Origin: Agrocybe praecox
Lineage: Eukaryota; Basidiomycota; Agaricomycetes; Agaricales; Agrocybaceae
Assembly: GCA_964017145.1 (NCBI GenBank)
Contig: CAXHKQ010000240.1
Location: forward strand, 1 to 21,163
DNA: 21,163 nucleotides
Reading direction: 5' to 3'
Shown: piece by piece, positions 1-10,299 of the stretch
Numbering within the stretch: position 1 is the first letter of the stretch
Layout of the letters: the number at the start of each line of letters is the position of its first letter
Position numbers and translations under genes: made by a program
The notes under the pieces: model-generated
What the model was told of the DNA's origin: nothing
The model's input: only the letters and a program-made list of their open reading frames with translations
Database searches by the model: none

Positions 1-284
1 GACGTTTTATCGAATATGTGGCTATTCGGAGCGGTTTTAATCATGTAGGAGTAACGTGGAGATATCACCAAACGTGCTCGGAACTACTTTTCGAACGCTG
101 TGATCCCAAATCGTGAAGAAATGTTGCTCGGGCTATTACTAAATTTGTCACTTGTCACTAGATCAGTATCAGCAGGGTTAGATATTCGTTATTTCTATAG
201 CAAAGTCCGATGACATCGAAAAATACCGCCTTTTTAAATGCGACACACATCCCTTCACCATTTCCACCATCGCCGGGTACTCAC
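1..284 (-). other. probable intron (or 3' end) beyond the last visible PH-gene exon
   Basis: This stretch lies downstream of the last coding exon on the minus strand. The exon's frame stays open through 178-284 for 34 more codons to a TAA at 178-180. Base composition becomes AT-richer here, and the predicted peptide loses the low-complexity character of the exon. A GTGAGT donor sits at 279-284, so I favour intron. If the open frame is used instead, 1-177 would be 3' UTR. The only polyadenylation-like signal seen is a variant ATTAAA at 36-41 on the minus strand, which is weak. Nothing else is recognised. Confidence 0.45.
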
Positions 285-1101
285 GCGAATGCCGCAAATC
301 CGTCGGTCCCAACGGACGCCGGTACATCCATTCGTCCTTCTCGTTGTCACATCGCCTGCCGCCACCGCCCTCCACTATCCCGCCAACCGTCCGGCGCAAC
401 TGCACACCCCCATCATCCTCCTCGCCGCCATCCACCACATATTTCCCCCCTCCATTCGCCAGCAGCTGCGGCTGCAGCTGATGTATCTGGTGCTGGCGCA
501 ACGGCGTCCCGCAGAATCCGCTCGAGTAGCTGCCGCTGCTGGCCGTCGCGTTCTGCTGCTGCTGCGGCCGCAACGGATAGCTGCCCGGCGACTGCACCGA
601 GTAGCGGGCCATATGGTTGTTGTTGTAGTTCAGCATGTGCTGAACATGGTGCTGCTGCTGGTGCTGGTGCTGGTAGTGCTGCTGGTGCTGGTGCTGGTGC
701 AGGTGCATCTGATGATGGTGGGCGGGAACGCGCTGCGGCGTCGAATGATTCGTGGACATGCCGGCCGCATTCTCATTATGCCGGTAGTCGATGCTGTTGC
801 CGCCGCCGCCTCCACCGCCACCGCCGTTCAAAATGCCGCTCGCCGGACCGCTCAGATCGGGCACCGAATCGCTGAGCATCAGCGGAAAGTGATGATGATG
901 GTGGCCGTTGATCGAGTGGCTGGTCTTGTGGCGCGTCATCAGCCAGTCCTCGAGAGCGCTGCTGAAGGTGCCGCCCAGGCCCATGTGGCTGCCCGACTGC
1001 AGGGAGGCGTGCGTGGGCGGAGCGGCCAGCGAGGCCCGGCTGCGCGGACCGGCGATGCTGCGCAGGGCGAGGCGGCGTTGCTTGCTGGATTGGGTGCATT
1101 C
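285..1101 (-). CDS. PH-domain protein, exon 4 of those visible: end of PH domain and His/Gln/Gly-rich tail
   Basis: The exon starts after a good acceptor (CCCCGCAG, AG at 1102-1103) in phase 0, directly continuing the PH domain's C-terminal helix. The joined reading is EDWFELLD then ECTQSSKQRRLALR. After about 20 residues the protein becomes low complexity: a Ser/Arg/Ala-rich linker, HHHHH, a short SDSVPDLSG segment, a run of nine Gly, a long His/Gln stretch, NYNNNH, QQQQ, and a more acidic and Gly-rich end. No second folded domain is recognised. The PH part suggests membrane phosphoinositide binding or a signalling adaptor role; the tail suggests a disordered interaction region. The 3' boundary is uncertain. 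I chose the perfect GTGAGT donor at 279-284, where GC content falls, although its exon side (CGC) is poor. The alternative is read-through to TAA at 178-180, adding 34 residues. The gene is unnamed here because I do not recognise the orthologue with certainty. Confidence 0.82.
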
Positions 1102-2474
1102 CTGCGGGGCATGAGGTGTATATTTTGGTTGGTCAGACAAAATTTGGAACCAGGTGCCAATGCATTGAGTTCGGTTGTTCGTGGGGAACTCAACGTCTTC
1201 CCAACATATTTGTTCAATAATGGTTTTGTATGCTATCCCAATGTAGCATAGGTTGGATCAGAAACTAATGAATGTTTTCTGAAAGAGCAAAACAGATTCG
1301 AATGCGGTTTGAACTTGGGGAATCTTGATATGATTATACGCCTTTGACCCAAAAGCAACAAAAACAACAATATGTGGATGTACCAGTAATATGCATATGT
1401 AATCATAATTGTTTGTTGGTCAATTGTAGGAAAACGATGATATATATTCATTTCGAATTTCTATAAATTGATAGATAGATGTTTGAACTATATGTCATTA
1501 CATTTTGGCAGGCCTATCTTCAGTTTGACCCTGTCATCTTGAAGCTTCAAAACACATTGCATTTCGGTATAAAACGGGACCTTGCTCAGAAGATACTAGG
1601 CTAATCGCCATAAAAACTTGTATTTAGTTGAAGTGCGGCCTTGTGAACTCGGCGCTAGCAATGTGACATTTCTATCGAAAGTCCTCTGCTTCTAATTGAC
1701 TCTTTTCCTCGTTAGTAATGATGTTTTCGACTGATTTGTACTGTGCAAATTACATACAAATGAAAACGAGAAATGTAAAATATAAAAAGTCAATAGGATA
1801 TCATTTCAGAGAAACATAATGTGAGAATAAAATGTTTTTATTGATAAGCAGAACACAATACGTAAATAAAACCATTCATAATTATATCCAACTTTACTGT
1901 TTCCGCATTTCAGAGGCCCCGTTATTATATGAAATTTTCTATTGTGGTGGTCTAGAATGACAATATACACTAACAATCATGACATTTTTTTTTAAATGTA
2001 TTGGATACAAGGATTCCAAGAACGATGTCGTCAGTGGTGGTTTCGTACTACCAAACATGTATTTTTGAAGTATTCAATTGAGAGCCTTTTCGAACGAAAT
2101 TGGAATTTTTCTGGTTGCGGTTTGTTGTTATAAGATGGGATTATTCAACAATGAAAAGATATTTTAAAAATGTGCAGTCCTCACGAATTTACAGCTCTAT
2201 ATCGCGGAATTTGCGATTTCATATTCATACTACTGGTGTGTCCGATGCATAATCCTGAACATTTCAAATGTGTTCCTGAACGACGAAATGCCGTTATTTT
2301 GACTTTAGTTTGACGATGACGCAATTGTAATGCTTCATATAATTGCAAGATGTGATAAATATAGTTTGAAAACCCCAATCGGAGTCCATTTCGGAAGTTG
2401 ATCGAATTAGAATATGTTATTGGCTTGGAATGTTCATATATCGTTTTATAACAATTTAAATGAATAATACTTAC
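1102..2474 (-). other. intron between PH-gene exons 3 and 4 (1373 bp)
   Basis: The intron is bounded on the minus strand by donor GTAAGTATT (GT at 2473-2474) and acceptor CCCCGCAG (AG at 1102-1103), phase 0. It is mostly AT-rich. I see no further exon, RNA gene or mobile element in it. Confidence 0.8.
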
Positions 2475-2612
2475 ATCCAGCAACTCGAACCAGTCCTCCA
2501 GTCCCAAATCCGAACGCAGCAGCACCCGTCCTTCGCGACCCAAAAACAGGCCGATCGCACTGTACGAGCGTCGATTCAGCCACTCGACCTTCTCCACATC
2601 GACCAGTTTCAC
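2475..2612 (-). CDS. PH-domain protein, exon 3 of those visible: PH beta strands and C-terminal helix
   Basis: This is a 138-bp exon of 46 whole codons, phase 0 at both ends. The acceptor is TTTTCGGGCAG (AG at 2613-2614) and the donor GTAAGTATT (GT at 2473-2474). It encodes VKLVDVEKVEWLNRRSY, then a strand region (AIGLFLGREGRVLLRSD), then LGLEDWFELLD. The tryptophan of EDWFELL, residue 109 of the joined product, fits the near-invariant Trp of the PH C-terminal alpha helix; this is family knowledge matched to a visible residue. The exon joins in frame to 4381-4477 upstream and to 1101 downstream, rebuilding one continuous PH domain. Open translation continues upstream of the AG as MHVLLFGRLFGQ, but this is intron read-through. 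The pyrimidine-rich stretch before the AG and the in-frame join support the chosen start. Confidence 0.92.
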
Positions 2613-4380
2613 CTGCCCGAAAAGACGTCCAAAGAGCAGCACGTGCACAACGGACCAAGTGTGTTAATAATGAACGGCCAAGAGAGCGCATACAAAAACT
2701 TTGCAGACGACTGCCGTCGTTGACTTTATTATCCCTAATCAATCACGAGGCCGGCTGTTGAGGAGCGATGAGGTCGCGAGACGAGTGAGTTCGTCGGGGT
2801 GTGTGTGCGTGTGTGCAAGTGTGCGCAACACGTGTCAAATTTCAAACCCCATCATATTTCAATAATCCAAAACTTGTGCGAAAGCCAGCACTGATTTATC
2901 TGTTTGCCCGTCTCATCCTCGCGGTCTTTGAACATGGCTTTTCCCCCTCCTCACCTCCGCCTCCATTAAATATGATATAGATATGTGTGGTGGCGGTTGT
3001 TCGGCTGTTTGGCGGGTGCCTTATCCCGAACACGGACTGTGCGCAAGCGTGCGTGCCGCTGATTTATGCTCCGCGACGACCGCGAATATGGCCACCATAA
3101 ATATGGAGTCCAACGAGCGCGCTCGCGCTTGCAGAGCAGACACGACTTGACGGAGTCGGAGAGGCGAATGCAAACGGATTCAAGCGTGCGCCAGCTCGCG
3201 AGGCACGTGAGGCAATGGCGAGTCGGCAAATAAAATGTAGCTAAAAATGTGATAAAAATGAAAAACGATCCCGCGGACCCGGCACGAGCGTGCGCCAACA
3301 TTTCGCGGCCAAGAAAGTCGTTAATGTAATGCTATTTGCTGAACTCGGTCGGCTGCCGCAGTAGCGTCTTCAGGATGGAGCAAGAGATCCTTATTCTAGA
3401 TATCCTGATTTTGTAAAAGTAGGATCCCATGCATGACTTTATCTAAAGCTTAAGCTATTATTACATAGTTATGTTGAGTGTAAGGGATCATGTCGATTGT
3501 CGACTAACCAACTATATTTCGAACGGAAAGTAAGCCCGTACGAAACAATACAAAGCAATAATAAGCAGGGATGAAGGACTGACTAAAGATGCCAGCTATA
3601 CTCACATTTTTTGTTCGCATCATTGATACATTGCAATAAAGCTACTAACCTTAAACAGATTTAAGCCAAAAGACAAGAACTAGCGTTGTGGGACGAGATT
3701 CAGGACTATTATTCCGTTGTGAAAAAAACGACTGCTTGATACCCTTTGGTCCGCTACTGCACGAGTGCCGGTGGAGTAATTTACAGCAGGGTGTTCGAGA
3801 TTTTTTTCCCAACTCTCGCCCATGTCGGACCAGTAGACATTAGACAGTTGGGGGCCAATGTGACATAGAAATCTGGTCCCGGTCCCACAGGTAAATGAGT
3901 TATTTTCTCTAAACCCTCGCCTGGCGTTCGTCGTGTTCATCGTACGACAATTTAACGCACACGCTGCACCGGCGCTTGGGATTAAAGCGGGCAATTTATG
4001 TGTTTTGTAGTATAGTATATAGACGCAATATACCTAGACCAATGATTATGCTCCCGAGTACTATGCTCGTTGAACGTTCAATAAATAAGCAATTAACCTC
4101 TAATTTCCTTCCAGACAGACGTGCGCTCTGTGCATGCACGAACTAAGCTCGTGCTGTGTGGATTTTAATTAAAATTGAAAGTCCATCACTCCATGTTGCG
4201 GAGCGCCGCATGTGAGCACTTTGATTGCGCCCACATAAGAAAAACAAGCACAGCGGGTGGCCACGTCGTAGTGAAACTGTAAAAGCTCACTCACAGACAT
4301 CAGACGTCAGACACTGAAATGCGTCCTAAGTAAACACGACTCCGACTCCGGCAAAACAAAGCGACGACCTTTTCACTTAC
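2613..4380 (-). other. intron between PH-gene exons 2 and 3 (1768 bp)
   Basis: The intron is bounded on the minus strand by donor GTAAGTG (GT at 4379-4380) and acceptor GGGCAG (AG at 2613-2614). The part at 2750-3320 is GC-rich with TG-type simple sequence; the rest is mixed. A 104-codon minus-strand open stretch at 3680-3994 has no recognisable similarity and no supporting splice context, so it is not called as an exon. I see nothing else here. Confidence 0.8.
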
Positions 4381-4477
4381 CTTGAATATGAACTGACCCA
4401 TATCGGAAATGCGCTCGGTCGCCGAACCGGACGCACGTTTGAAGCAATGCAGGTAGTCTCGCGTGAGGATGAAATAC
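4381..4477 (-). CDS. PH-domain protein, exon 2 of those visible: PH beta2-beta3 region
   Basis: This 97-bp exon is bounded by acceptor TTTATGTGCAG (AG at 4478-4479) and donor GTAAGTG (GT at 4379-4380). Its first base completes an Arg codon split by the intron (phase 2 in). The remaining 32 codons read YFILTRDYLHCFKRASGSAT then ERISDMGQFIFK, and the exon leaves in phase 0. Joined to the upstream exon it gives RWKERYFILTRDYLHCFKR, a typical PH first hairpin with a basic cluster that in this family often contacts phosphoinositide headgroups. Lipid specificity cannot be told from the sequence. The frame, splice sites and PH pattern agree, so the call is firm even though the exon is short. Confidence 0.92.
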
Positions 4478-4544
4478 CTGCACATAAATGCAAAAGTTTC
4501 GGTGAGACAATAATTCGCCATTGTCCTTTTGTCCTTCGGCTTAC
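4478..4544 (-). other. short phase-2 intron (67 bp) inside the PH domain
   Basis: On the minus strand it has donor GTAAGCC just below 4545 and acceptor TGTGCAG ending at 4478. At 67 bp it is a typical small insect intron. It splits the Arg codon of the RWKERYF motif. Confidence 0.9.
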
Positions 4545-4651
4545 CTTTCCTTCCAGCGCGAGAAGAGCCGGTCGCGTTGCTGCCACAGCAGACCGCGTTT
4601 GATCGGACCCGTTATGGACTCGATGGGTATTTTGCCGGCCAGAAATGAGTA
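4545..4651 (-). CDS. PH-domain protein, exon 1 of those visible: start of PH domain
   Basis: This 107-bp exon follows a strong acceptor (TTTGTCTTTCGATTTCAG, AG at 4652-4653) and ends at donor AAAG|GTAAGCC (GT at 4543-4544). It enters in phase 0 and exits after two bases of an Arg codon. The product reads YSFLAGKIPIESITGPIKRG, then LLWQQRDRLFSRWKER, which fits PH strand beta1, the variable loop and the start of beta2. There is no initiator Met, so the gene's 5' coding sequence lies in at least one further exon that I could not find in 4652-21163; it is probably beyond the window. With the next three exons this is the N-terminal part of a PH-domain adaptor-like protein. The family is clear, but I cannot name the exact orthologue. 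Confidence 0.9.
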
Positions 4652-6300
4652 CTGAAATCGAAAGACAAACAAAGCGGACAAACATTACAACCAAGTACAA
4701 TAAATAGCTTAGCGATAATTATCACGGTAGATTATACTGAACAAATTGCATATCCCTGTGTGCGCAAAGTCAACACGTGTTTGGCCATTGTATCCACTAA
4801 TGTGTAGCACATCATGTCGGGTCGGTCATCATAAGCCAGAGCCGCCGCTCTGTTTGCTCGTGAGCCAGACGTCAAATGTATAATTAATCAAGCCCGGTCA
4901 TTACTGCTACGTGTGGTAAATCAGAGAGTATCAGTCGGCTGTCATCGTTGAACCAACATTTAAGTAGTCAATATGTGCCACACTGAACTGAACGGCACAC
5001 ATGTTGACTACATGAATTATGCTGCGAGTTGTGAACCTTCGACGAAAATACTGTCGAAATAGCTCTCATTCTACCGGGCCTCTGCATCTGCCGCAACAAC
5101 GCCGAAATTTTCACAAGCCAACCACCACCGCCGCATTACGCATAAATCTCGCAATGAACTCGCGTGCGCCGCACAGCGGCTTCGCATAAATCTGCCACGC
5201 AGAGGCGCGAGGCGTCAATGAATCAGCCAATGGCCTAATCATGATGACATACATTTACCCCAACATTTTGTGCGGCAGCCCACAACACACGCACACTTTC
5301 ATCACTCGGCCGCCGCTGCCAACATGCGAGAGCATAAATTCACCGCCACGTTCACGCAAATCCGCGTTCACGTTTGGCACACGTTTACACGCATGTAGCT
5401 CCTGAGCAGGCTTTTCTTTCCTCGCGGCAAGATGGAAATGGAAAATATTTATTTTTCCGTAACCCAATTTTGGAGCCCTGCACGTACACACGTACGGCGA
5501 CGTTATGCTGGATATTTTATTCGATTGTGCTCGCTTCGTCGAAATTGGTGCTTGGCTCGCGCACGTGCATTCAACTATCTAATATCACACAGCACAACAA
5601 GGTGTCGTCGTCGTCGCATATCAAAATTGATTAGTTTTTGTTCATCGATCGTGCACGGCCGATTTTGGTCACATTCACCATCCATCTTCATCATCGATTG
5701 TGTGTGCGTGGTTTGTTAGTTTACTGTGCATTCAGGTGATCCAATGATAAGTTAATACAGACAGTTGTTTGGTGACATACACAGGCCATAATAATGAAAG
5801 AGCATGGCGCACGCATTTCGGTAATCACTCCCGACCGAACACACTCACATATCGCATACGCATTCCCATACTACAGAGAGAGAGTAGATCGATCGATCGG
5901 CACCGAAACGGCCCATCGTTGACGTTGACGGCGCCCCGCGTTCGAGTGTCATCGGGGCAATCCGAAGAGCTCCAGACCCTCAATAATATCGAATGGTTAT
6001 TGCGCCGAGTGCACGAATGAGCAGAACGTTGGCGGGACGAGTGTAGCCGAAGCGCCGGATGAGTCGAGAGTGCTCGAAAAGGGGGGAGCGACGCAAATGC
6101 GTGGAATTTCGAGGGACACAAATATGGAGGAGTTCGGTTGAAAATGGCGTAACTGGGATTATATTCAGAAGTAAGTGTGACTTCGAAACACATTATTCAA
6201 TTGAGAAATTCCTCGAGATATGCGGTATTGATGAGCTCCACATTATAGGTTCATACGTCCGTGAATAACAAAGTGACAAACAAGTCATGGCACCATATTG
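4652..6300. other. non-coding: long intron or 5' region of the PH gene, GC-richer simple-sequence part
   Basis: No exon with adequate splice sites, codon pattern or similarity was found on either strand. The stretch is rich in CG-, CA- and GTC-type simple motifs, with a GAGAGAGAGTAG and GATCGATCGATCGG patch at about 5876-5900. Open frames here look like low-complexity shadows. Its place upstream of the first visible PH exon suggests a very long intron, which is an inference. Confidence 0.6.
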
Positions 6301-6370
6301 ACATATTAATGTCTTATACGACTGTATACGGGGTATTTCCTCGCGATCAGATTCAAATCAACTGGTCTTT

Positions 6371-6425
6371 TTCATGAGACTTCCAGTAAGACTTTGTCAA
6401 TTTCATAAGACTTCCAGTAAGACTT
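6371..6425 (+). repeat. short direct tandem duplication, 31-bp period
   Basis: TTCATGAGACTTCCAGTAAG followed by ACTT at 6371-6394 recurs as TTCATAAGACTTCCAGTAAG plus ACTT at 6402-6425, with one difference in 24 bases. It lies immediately before the longer tandem array. Confidence 0.85.
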
Positions 6426-6429
6426 CCAT

Positions 6430-7085
6430 TAGTAGGGGAAATATATATTGTGAATCGCCTGCAAGTATAGAGTCTCTTGAATCGAACTTCGCCGATCTTA
6501 TATTTATACATTGGAAAGGGAAATTACGAAGAATTTCACCCTGCGTCACAACTGCGGTTTTACATCGTCATCGTTGAAATAGCCTCTGTTTTATGAACCG
6601 TTTCAATAAGATTGATTTTAGCGAAAACAATAATCTTCTATTGTCGATGACTCATATGTAGAACTCGTTCTTATATAGAGAATTTATTCATTATTTGATT
6701 TCTCAAGATTCGTTCCCCTCCTTCGAGATAATAACGCCTACTTGCGCATGCAATGGTGAACATTTTAGCGCGTAGGAAAAAGAGGGGGAAATTGTAAACT
6801 TCCTGCAAATATGCAGTGCTCTTGATATTACGAAATCTGTTATACACTGCTAGGGGAAATGGAAATAAATCTACCCCGCTGCCTCTCGAACTGTTTGTTC
6901 CCCTCCATCAATTCAATAACGCCTGCATGCGCATGTAATCGTGAATATTCTATCGTAGGGGAACTGGGTGTTGTAAACCGCCTGCAAATATGCAGTACTC
7001 CTGAAATAGAGAAATCGTTAGCTGGCAGTAGAAAATTGAATATGAATCTATCCCTGCTTCACTACTGCGCGGATTTCCTAAATGG
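6430..7085 (+). repeat. degenerate tandem array, about 180-bp unit, three clear copies and one partial
   Basis: The near-palindromic core CCTGCAAATATGCAGT occurs at 6802-6817 and 6981-6996, and as CCTGCAAGTATAGAGT at 6458-6473. A more decayed version (CATATGTAGAACTCG, then TATAGAG) lies at 6652-6680. Each clear copy is preceded by a GTAGGGGAA-like motif (6432, 6772, 6954) and followed by a CCCTGC...ACTGCG-like block. The third and fourth copies also share GTTCCCCTCC at 6712 and 6897, then AATAACGCCT and GCGCATG, giving periods of 179-185 bp. The array sits in an AT-rich island. No coding or RNA function is apparent. Confidence 0.72.
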
Positions 7086-7285
7086 TTTGCAAACGAGAGC
7101 CTCCAACAAACCGAAATACAGAAATGCATCGAATTTTCATCAGGCGAATTCGAATTCGGCAGACATTGTCTGGGAATTAAATGGATATCTTTTCACTATG
7201 CTCTGCTCATATCATGACATCAAAACATATTTCCATATCAGTTTTCGTCACGAACTTACTCTCGATTGATTAGACATTAATATGT

Positions 7286-9640
7286 TTTTAGGACTTTCCC
7301 CATGGAAATCTTCCTCAATGCAAAATATACATTAATATGTAAAAAGGGATGCAAAAAAGGAGAATGATACAAAAAGGAATCTAACTCAAGCCACCTTGGC
7401 TTGGCTGGGATTTTATTATAGGTTGGATAAACCTCGATATGGAGTCGAAATCGAAATAATTGAAAATCAGTTTTTCGTAGTTCCTGTAATCCAAACTATT
7501 TTCAATATCCGCAGCAAGGGCCTTTAAATTATGCTTGGAAGATGTCATGTTGAACTGACCTCATTTGAGAAAAAGATGATTCACTTGGGTAGGGTTAATG
7601 TTGTCATTCCAAGTCAGAATATAAAGAAATTCCAGCCGAAAAAATGCAGGGCCCTAAAATGCAATGCAATTGTTCTTACTAGCTTCATATGCAGTGCCAC
7701 AATATATGAACTCATGATAGATTGTGCCTTCGAAACAAAATAGTATGTAAATTGCGTTAGTTGAGCTTCACTCTACAGTTTGTGCATTCGTCAACATATG
7801 TATTGTGAAGCTGCTCTTCCACATACACCACTATTGCGCAAAGTCCTCCATATATCGATGGCGCCCGCATGTTTGCGCTCGGATACGCATCATCCACTTT
7901 CCAATGCTTATCTGTTAGTGCGTGCAAGCGTGCATGAGGCTTGGTAAGTATACGCACATGCATGTGCGTGAACGTTGGTGTATTTGTTTGCATGCGTGCG
8001 TCCCAATCTTCAACCGTCGTATATATTGCGCCAACGGGGTGTGTACACGCTTTTATCACTATTAGTTTTTGTTGCGTGTGTCGTCGTGTCGAGCTCTCGT
8101 CGATGGGCGTATATTTTCACTATCACGATGGTCCGTATGTTGCGTTCACTTGTTAGCTAAAGCTTCAATATGTTGGCTATGCTGCAAGTGCAAAAAACCA
8201 CATCACACAAATTCAGCATAAGCTCGTCGCGACCGACGGTTCAATTGTTTCGAACGCAGAAAGCCAGGATTTGTCATCTCGCAACCGTTACACTGCGTGT
8301 ATCATGATCATGGTATGGTTCATTATACTTTTGATATTACGTCAGCTCAGCTCAGTCGCTGTGGCGCGTGTCTCGCGCGTCTCTCTGACAGGCGTGACAT
8401 TTTAAGTTATGCGCAGACGTGCGGCGGCGGATTTGCACGCTCGTGCGCTGACGCTGGCGACCCCATGATTCACTCTCATTGAAGAACACGCGTGAACGCA
8501 CACGACACTCGCCGACCGACTTCATTGACCGAGAGAAACAAGCGAGTTTTGAACAGTTGGAGTTTTTTCCAACGCTCAACAGAAAAAAACGCGTGAGTCA
8601 TTCGATTGCGATATCGCTTTAATTGGTGTTTGATTCGCGACTTGGTTGGTTGATGTGCTCATCGATTTCAATGTCAGCTCAGCTGGTGTGCTTTCCGCGT
8701 GTATAATCAAAACAACATTAATCATGTTCAGTGTTCGGCTATACTACATCTGCTCGACGGGTGTGAAATTATCGTCTTAATGGAGGGGTGTGTGTGTGTG
8801 CATGTGTATTCGTGCTTGTTTATGCGCCGCGACACTCATTTGCATCGCCGCATGGCGTTATCGAGATTCGTGTCTAGTCAAGCGCGATATGTAAATGCAC
8901 CGGCAATATTAGTATTGACTCTCAATATGGGCTGCGTGTGTGTATGTGTTTGCATATATGCGGGAAACAAGTTTGCGATCGATCGATATACCAATATGTG
9001 TAGATTTAAAGTGTCGTATTTCGAATTCGACCGTAGTTGACGACAACCTCGACTGCACCATATTTGCGCGCGCGCACGAGCGACAAAAACAACCATAAAC
9101 CAAACACACTCACTTTTATATATCTCATATCGTGATCAAGTCGGTCACACATGATGACGATGGCGTCAGAAAAAACAAACCTACGCGCGAGTTAAACTCG
9201 ACGCGATGAGATGCTGTTCAACTTGCGTTTGTCAACGCGCGCTTTTCGCGCCATCGTGAAATCGTGCGATATTTGTCTACATCATTCGCACCCACAGACA
9301 GAGAGACAGAGACCCGGTTCTGACATTGAGGCGGCCGGGAAATGGTCAAAGCGCCAATGCGCGCCTGTTTGTCGTCGACGACGGTTTGTGTTATCGTTAA
9401 TGTTTCAGAATTTCGCTATGTTTACTAAACATAGCACAGCAAATGTCGGCGGTGTTCTCGCGAAAATGCTCGTCGACGTCGACTTCCTGTTTCGCCGCCG
9501 AGATGGAGGTGTTCCACATAACTCAGACGCGCAAGCGCAAACCGGCGGCGTGCCAAAAAGGGATTGCGGAACATTCTCACACGCGCAAGGCGCACGCACG
9601 AAACATGCACAGACATCATAGAGAGAGCCAGTGACTCTCA
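7286..9640. other. non-coding: intronic or flanking DNA with TG/CG-rich simple sequence
   Basis: The part at 7286-7740 is AT-rich and shows only a poorly supported 70-codon open frame. The part at 7741-9640 is GC-richer with scattered TGTGTG and GCGCGC tracts (for example 8786-8806 and 8934-8950). I found no exon, RNA gene or transposon end that I can support. Confidence 0.55.
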
Positions 9641-9990
9641 AGCAGTGGAAAAGAATTCGGGCTAATTGAATTAAAGAATAATAAGACCACGTTCATATTC
9701 TAAAGTAATGGCATTCATTCTACAGACAATGAGTTTTCACTTAATACTACGTCTCTCGATACTCAATAAATTTATGTGCAAAACAACATGGACTCCAGTT
9801 CGAACTCCTTGACTCATTCACAAGATTTTTTTTTTCATATAGCTGATCGAATTTTCGAAAATGTGCAATCAATCTTTTAACTTTGTATGTCCGGTGAGCC
9901 GACGGTAGCCGTTCGAAAACAAAATGTTACCTAAAAAATCCAATTGAATTGTTTTTGCCAGAAAACACGATTAAAAATTACATACGAATG
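9641..9990. other. AT-rich left flank of the DD37E remnant
   Basis: An abrupt switch from GC-rich sequence to AT-rich DNA occurs near 9640. No coding similarity is seen. It may be part of the decayed element outside the inverted repeats, or an older insertion that received it; the sequence does not decide. Confidence 0.4.
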
Positions 9991-10024
9991 AGGAGTGCGG
10001 CAGAAAAAAACCCATAACTTTTTT
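9991..10024 (+). repeat. left inverted repeat of the DD37E remnant
   Basis: It begins AGGAGTGCGGCAG, followed by an A run, CCCATAAC and a T run. It matches the reverse complement of 11130-11163 at 32 of 34 bases. Confidence 0.85.
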
Positions 10025-10299
10025 TATTCTATTACTTATAAACCTGTGCAGAAATCTTTAAAAATTGAACGGAATATTAAAGTACATTCTTGTAAAATTT
10101 ACTTGTTCAATATACCGAACAAAAACATTCGATTTTGACGAAGGTATCAAGCTTTCCGGAATACTTTCCATTTTTCGTTTTTTTTTAATTATCTGTAACC
10201 TTCGTTGAGGCTGCAATCCATTGTTTTTCCAAATCGTTGTTGTTTTTGGTATCAAGAACTTATAAACTTCAATTGTATTTTCTCTAGAGCTCAATTCCG

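Larger units (their letters stand above)
6301..7285. repeat. AT-rich block closed by a 14-bp inverted repeat; possible non-autonomous element
   Basis: ACATATTAATGTCT at 6301-6314 is repeated exactly in inverse orientation at 7272-7285 (AGACATTAATATGT). The 985-bp block between them contains the 31-bp duplication and the degenerate tandem array listed separately. A further partial copy, ACATTAATATGT, lies at 7329-7340. The motif is AT-rich and partly self-complementary, so chance is possible, and no target-site duplication was seen. No coding capacity is recognised. Confidence 0.35.

Noticed and set aside
178..1140. Treating the whole 320-codon minus-strand frame with its Met at 1140 as a single-exon gene
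   Set aside because: The first 13 codons are intron read-through. An acceptor AG lies at 1102-1103, and the sequence after it completes the PH helix from the upstream exon.
238..1251. 337-codon open frame on the plus strand opposite the last PH-gene exon
   Set aside because: It is the complement of the GC-rich, repeat-coded minus-strand exon. Its product is Val/Leu/Ala/Arg-rich low complexity, while the minus strand joins in frame to a PH domain with correct splice sites.
3680..3994. 104-codon minus-strand open frame in the second intron
   Set aside because: No domain or family pattern, no flanking splice sites that keep the PH frame, and the upstream and downstream exons already join perfectly.
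6859..7269. 136-codon plus-strand open frame
   Set aside because: It overlaps the degenerate tandem array, is not preserved between repeat copies, and has no recognisable similarity.
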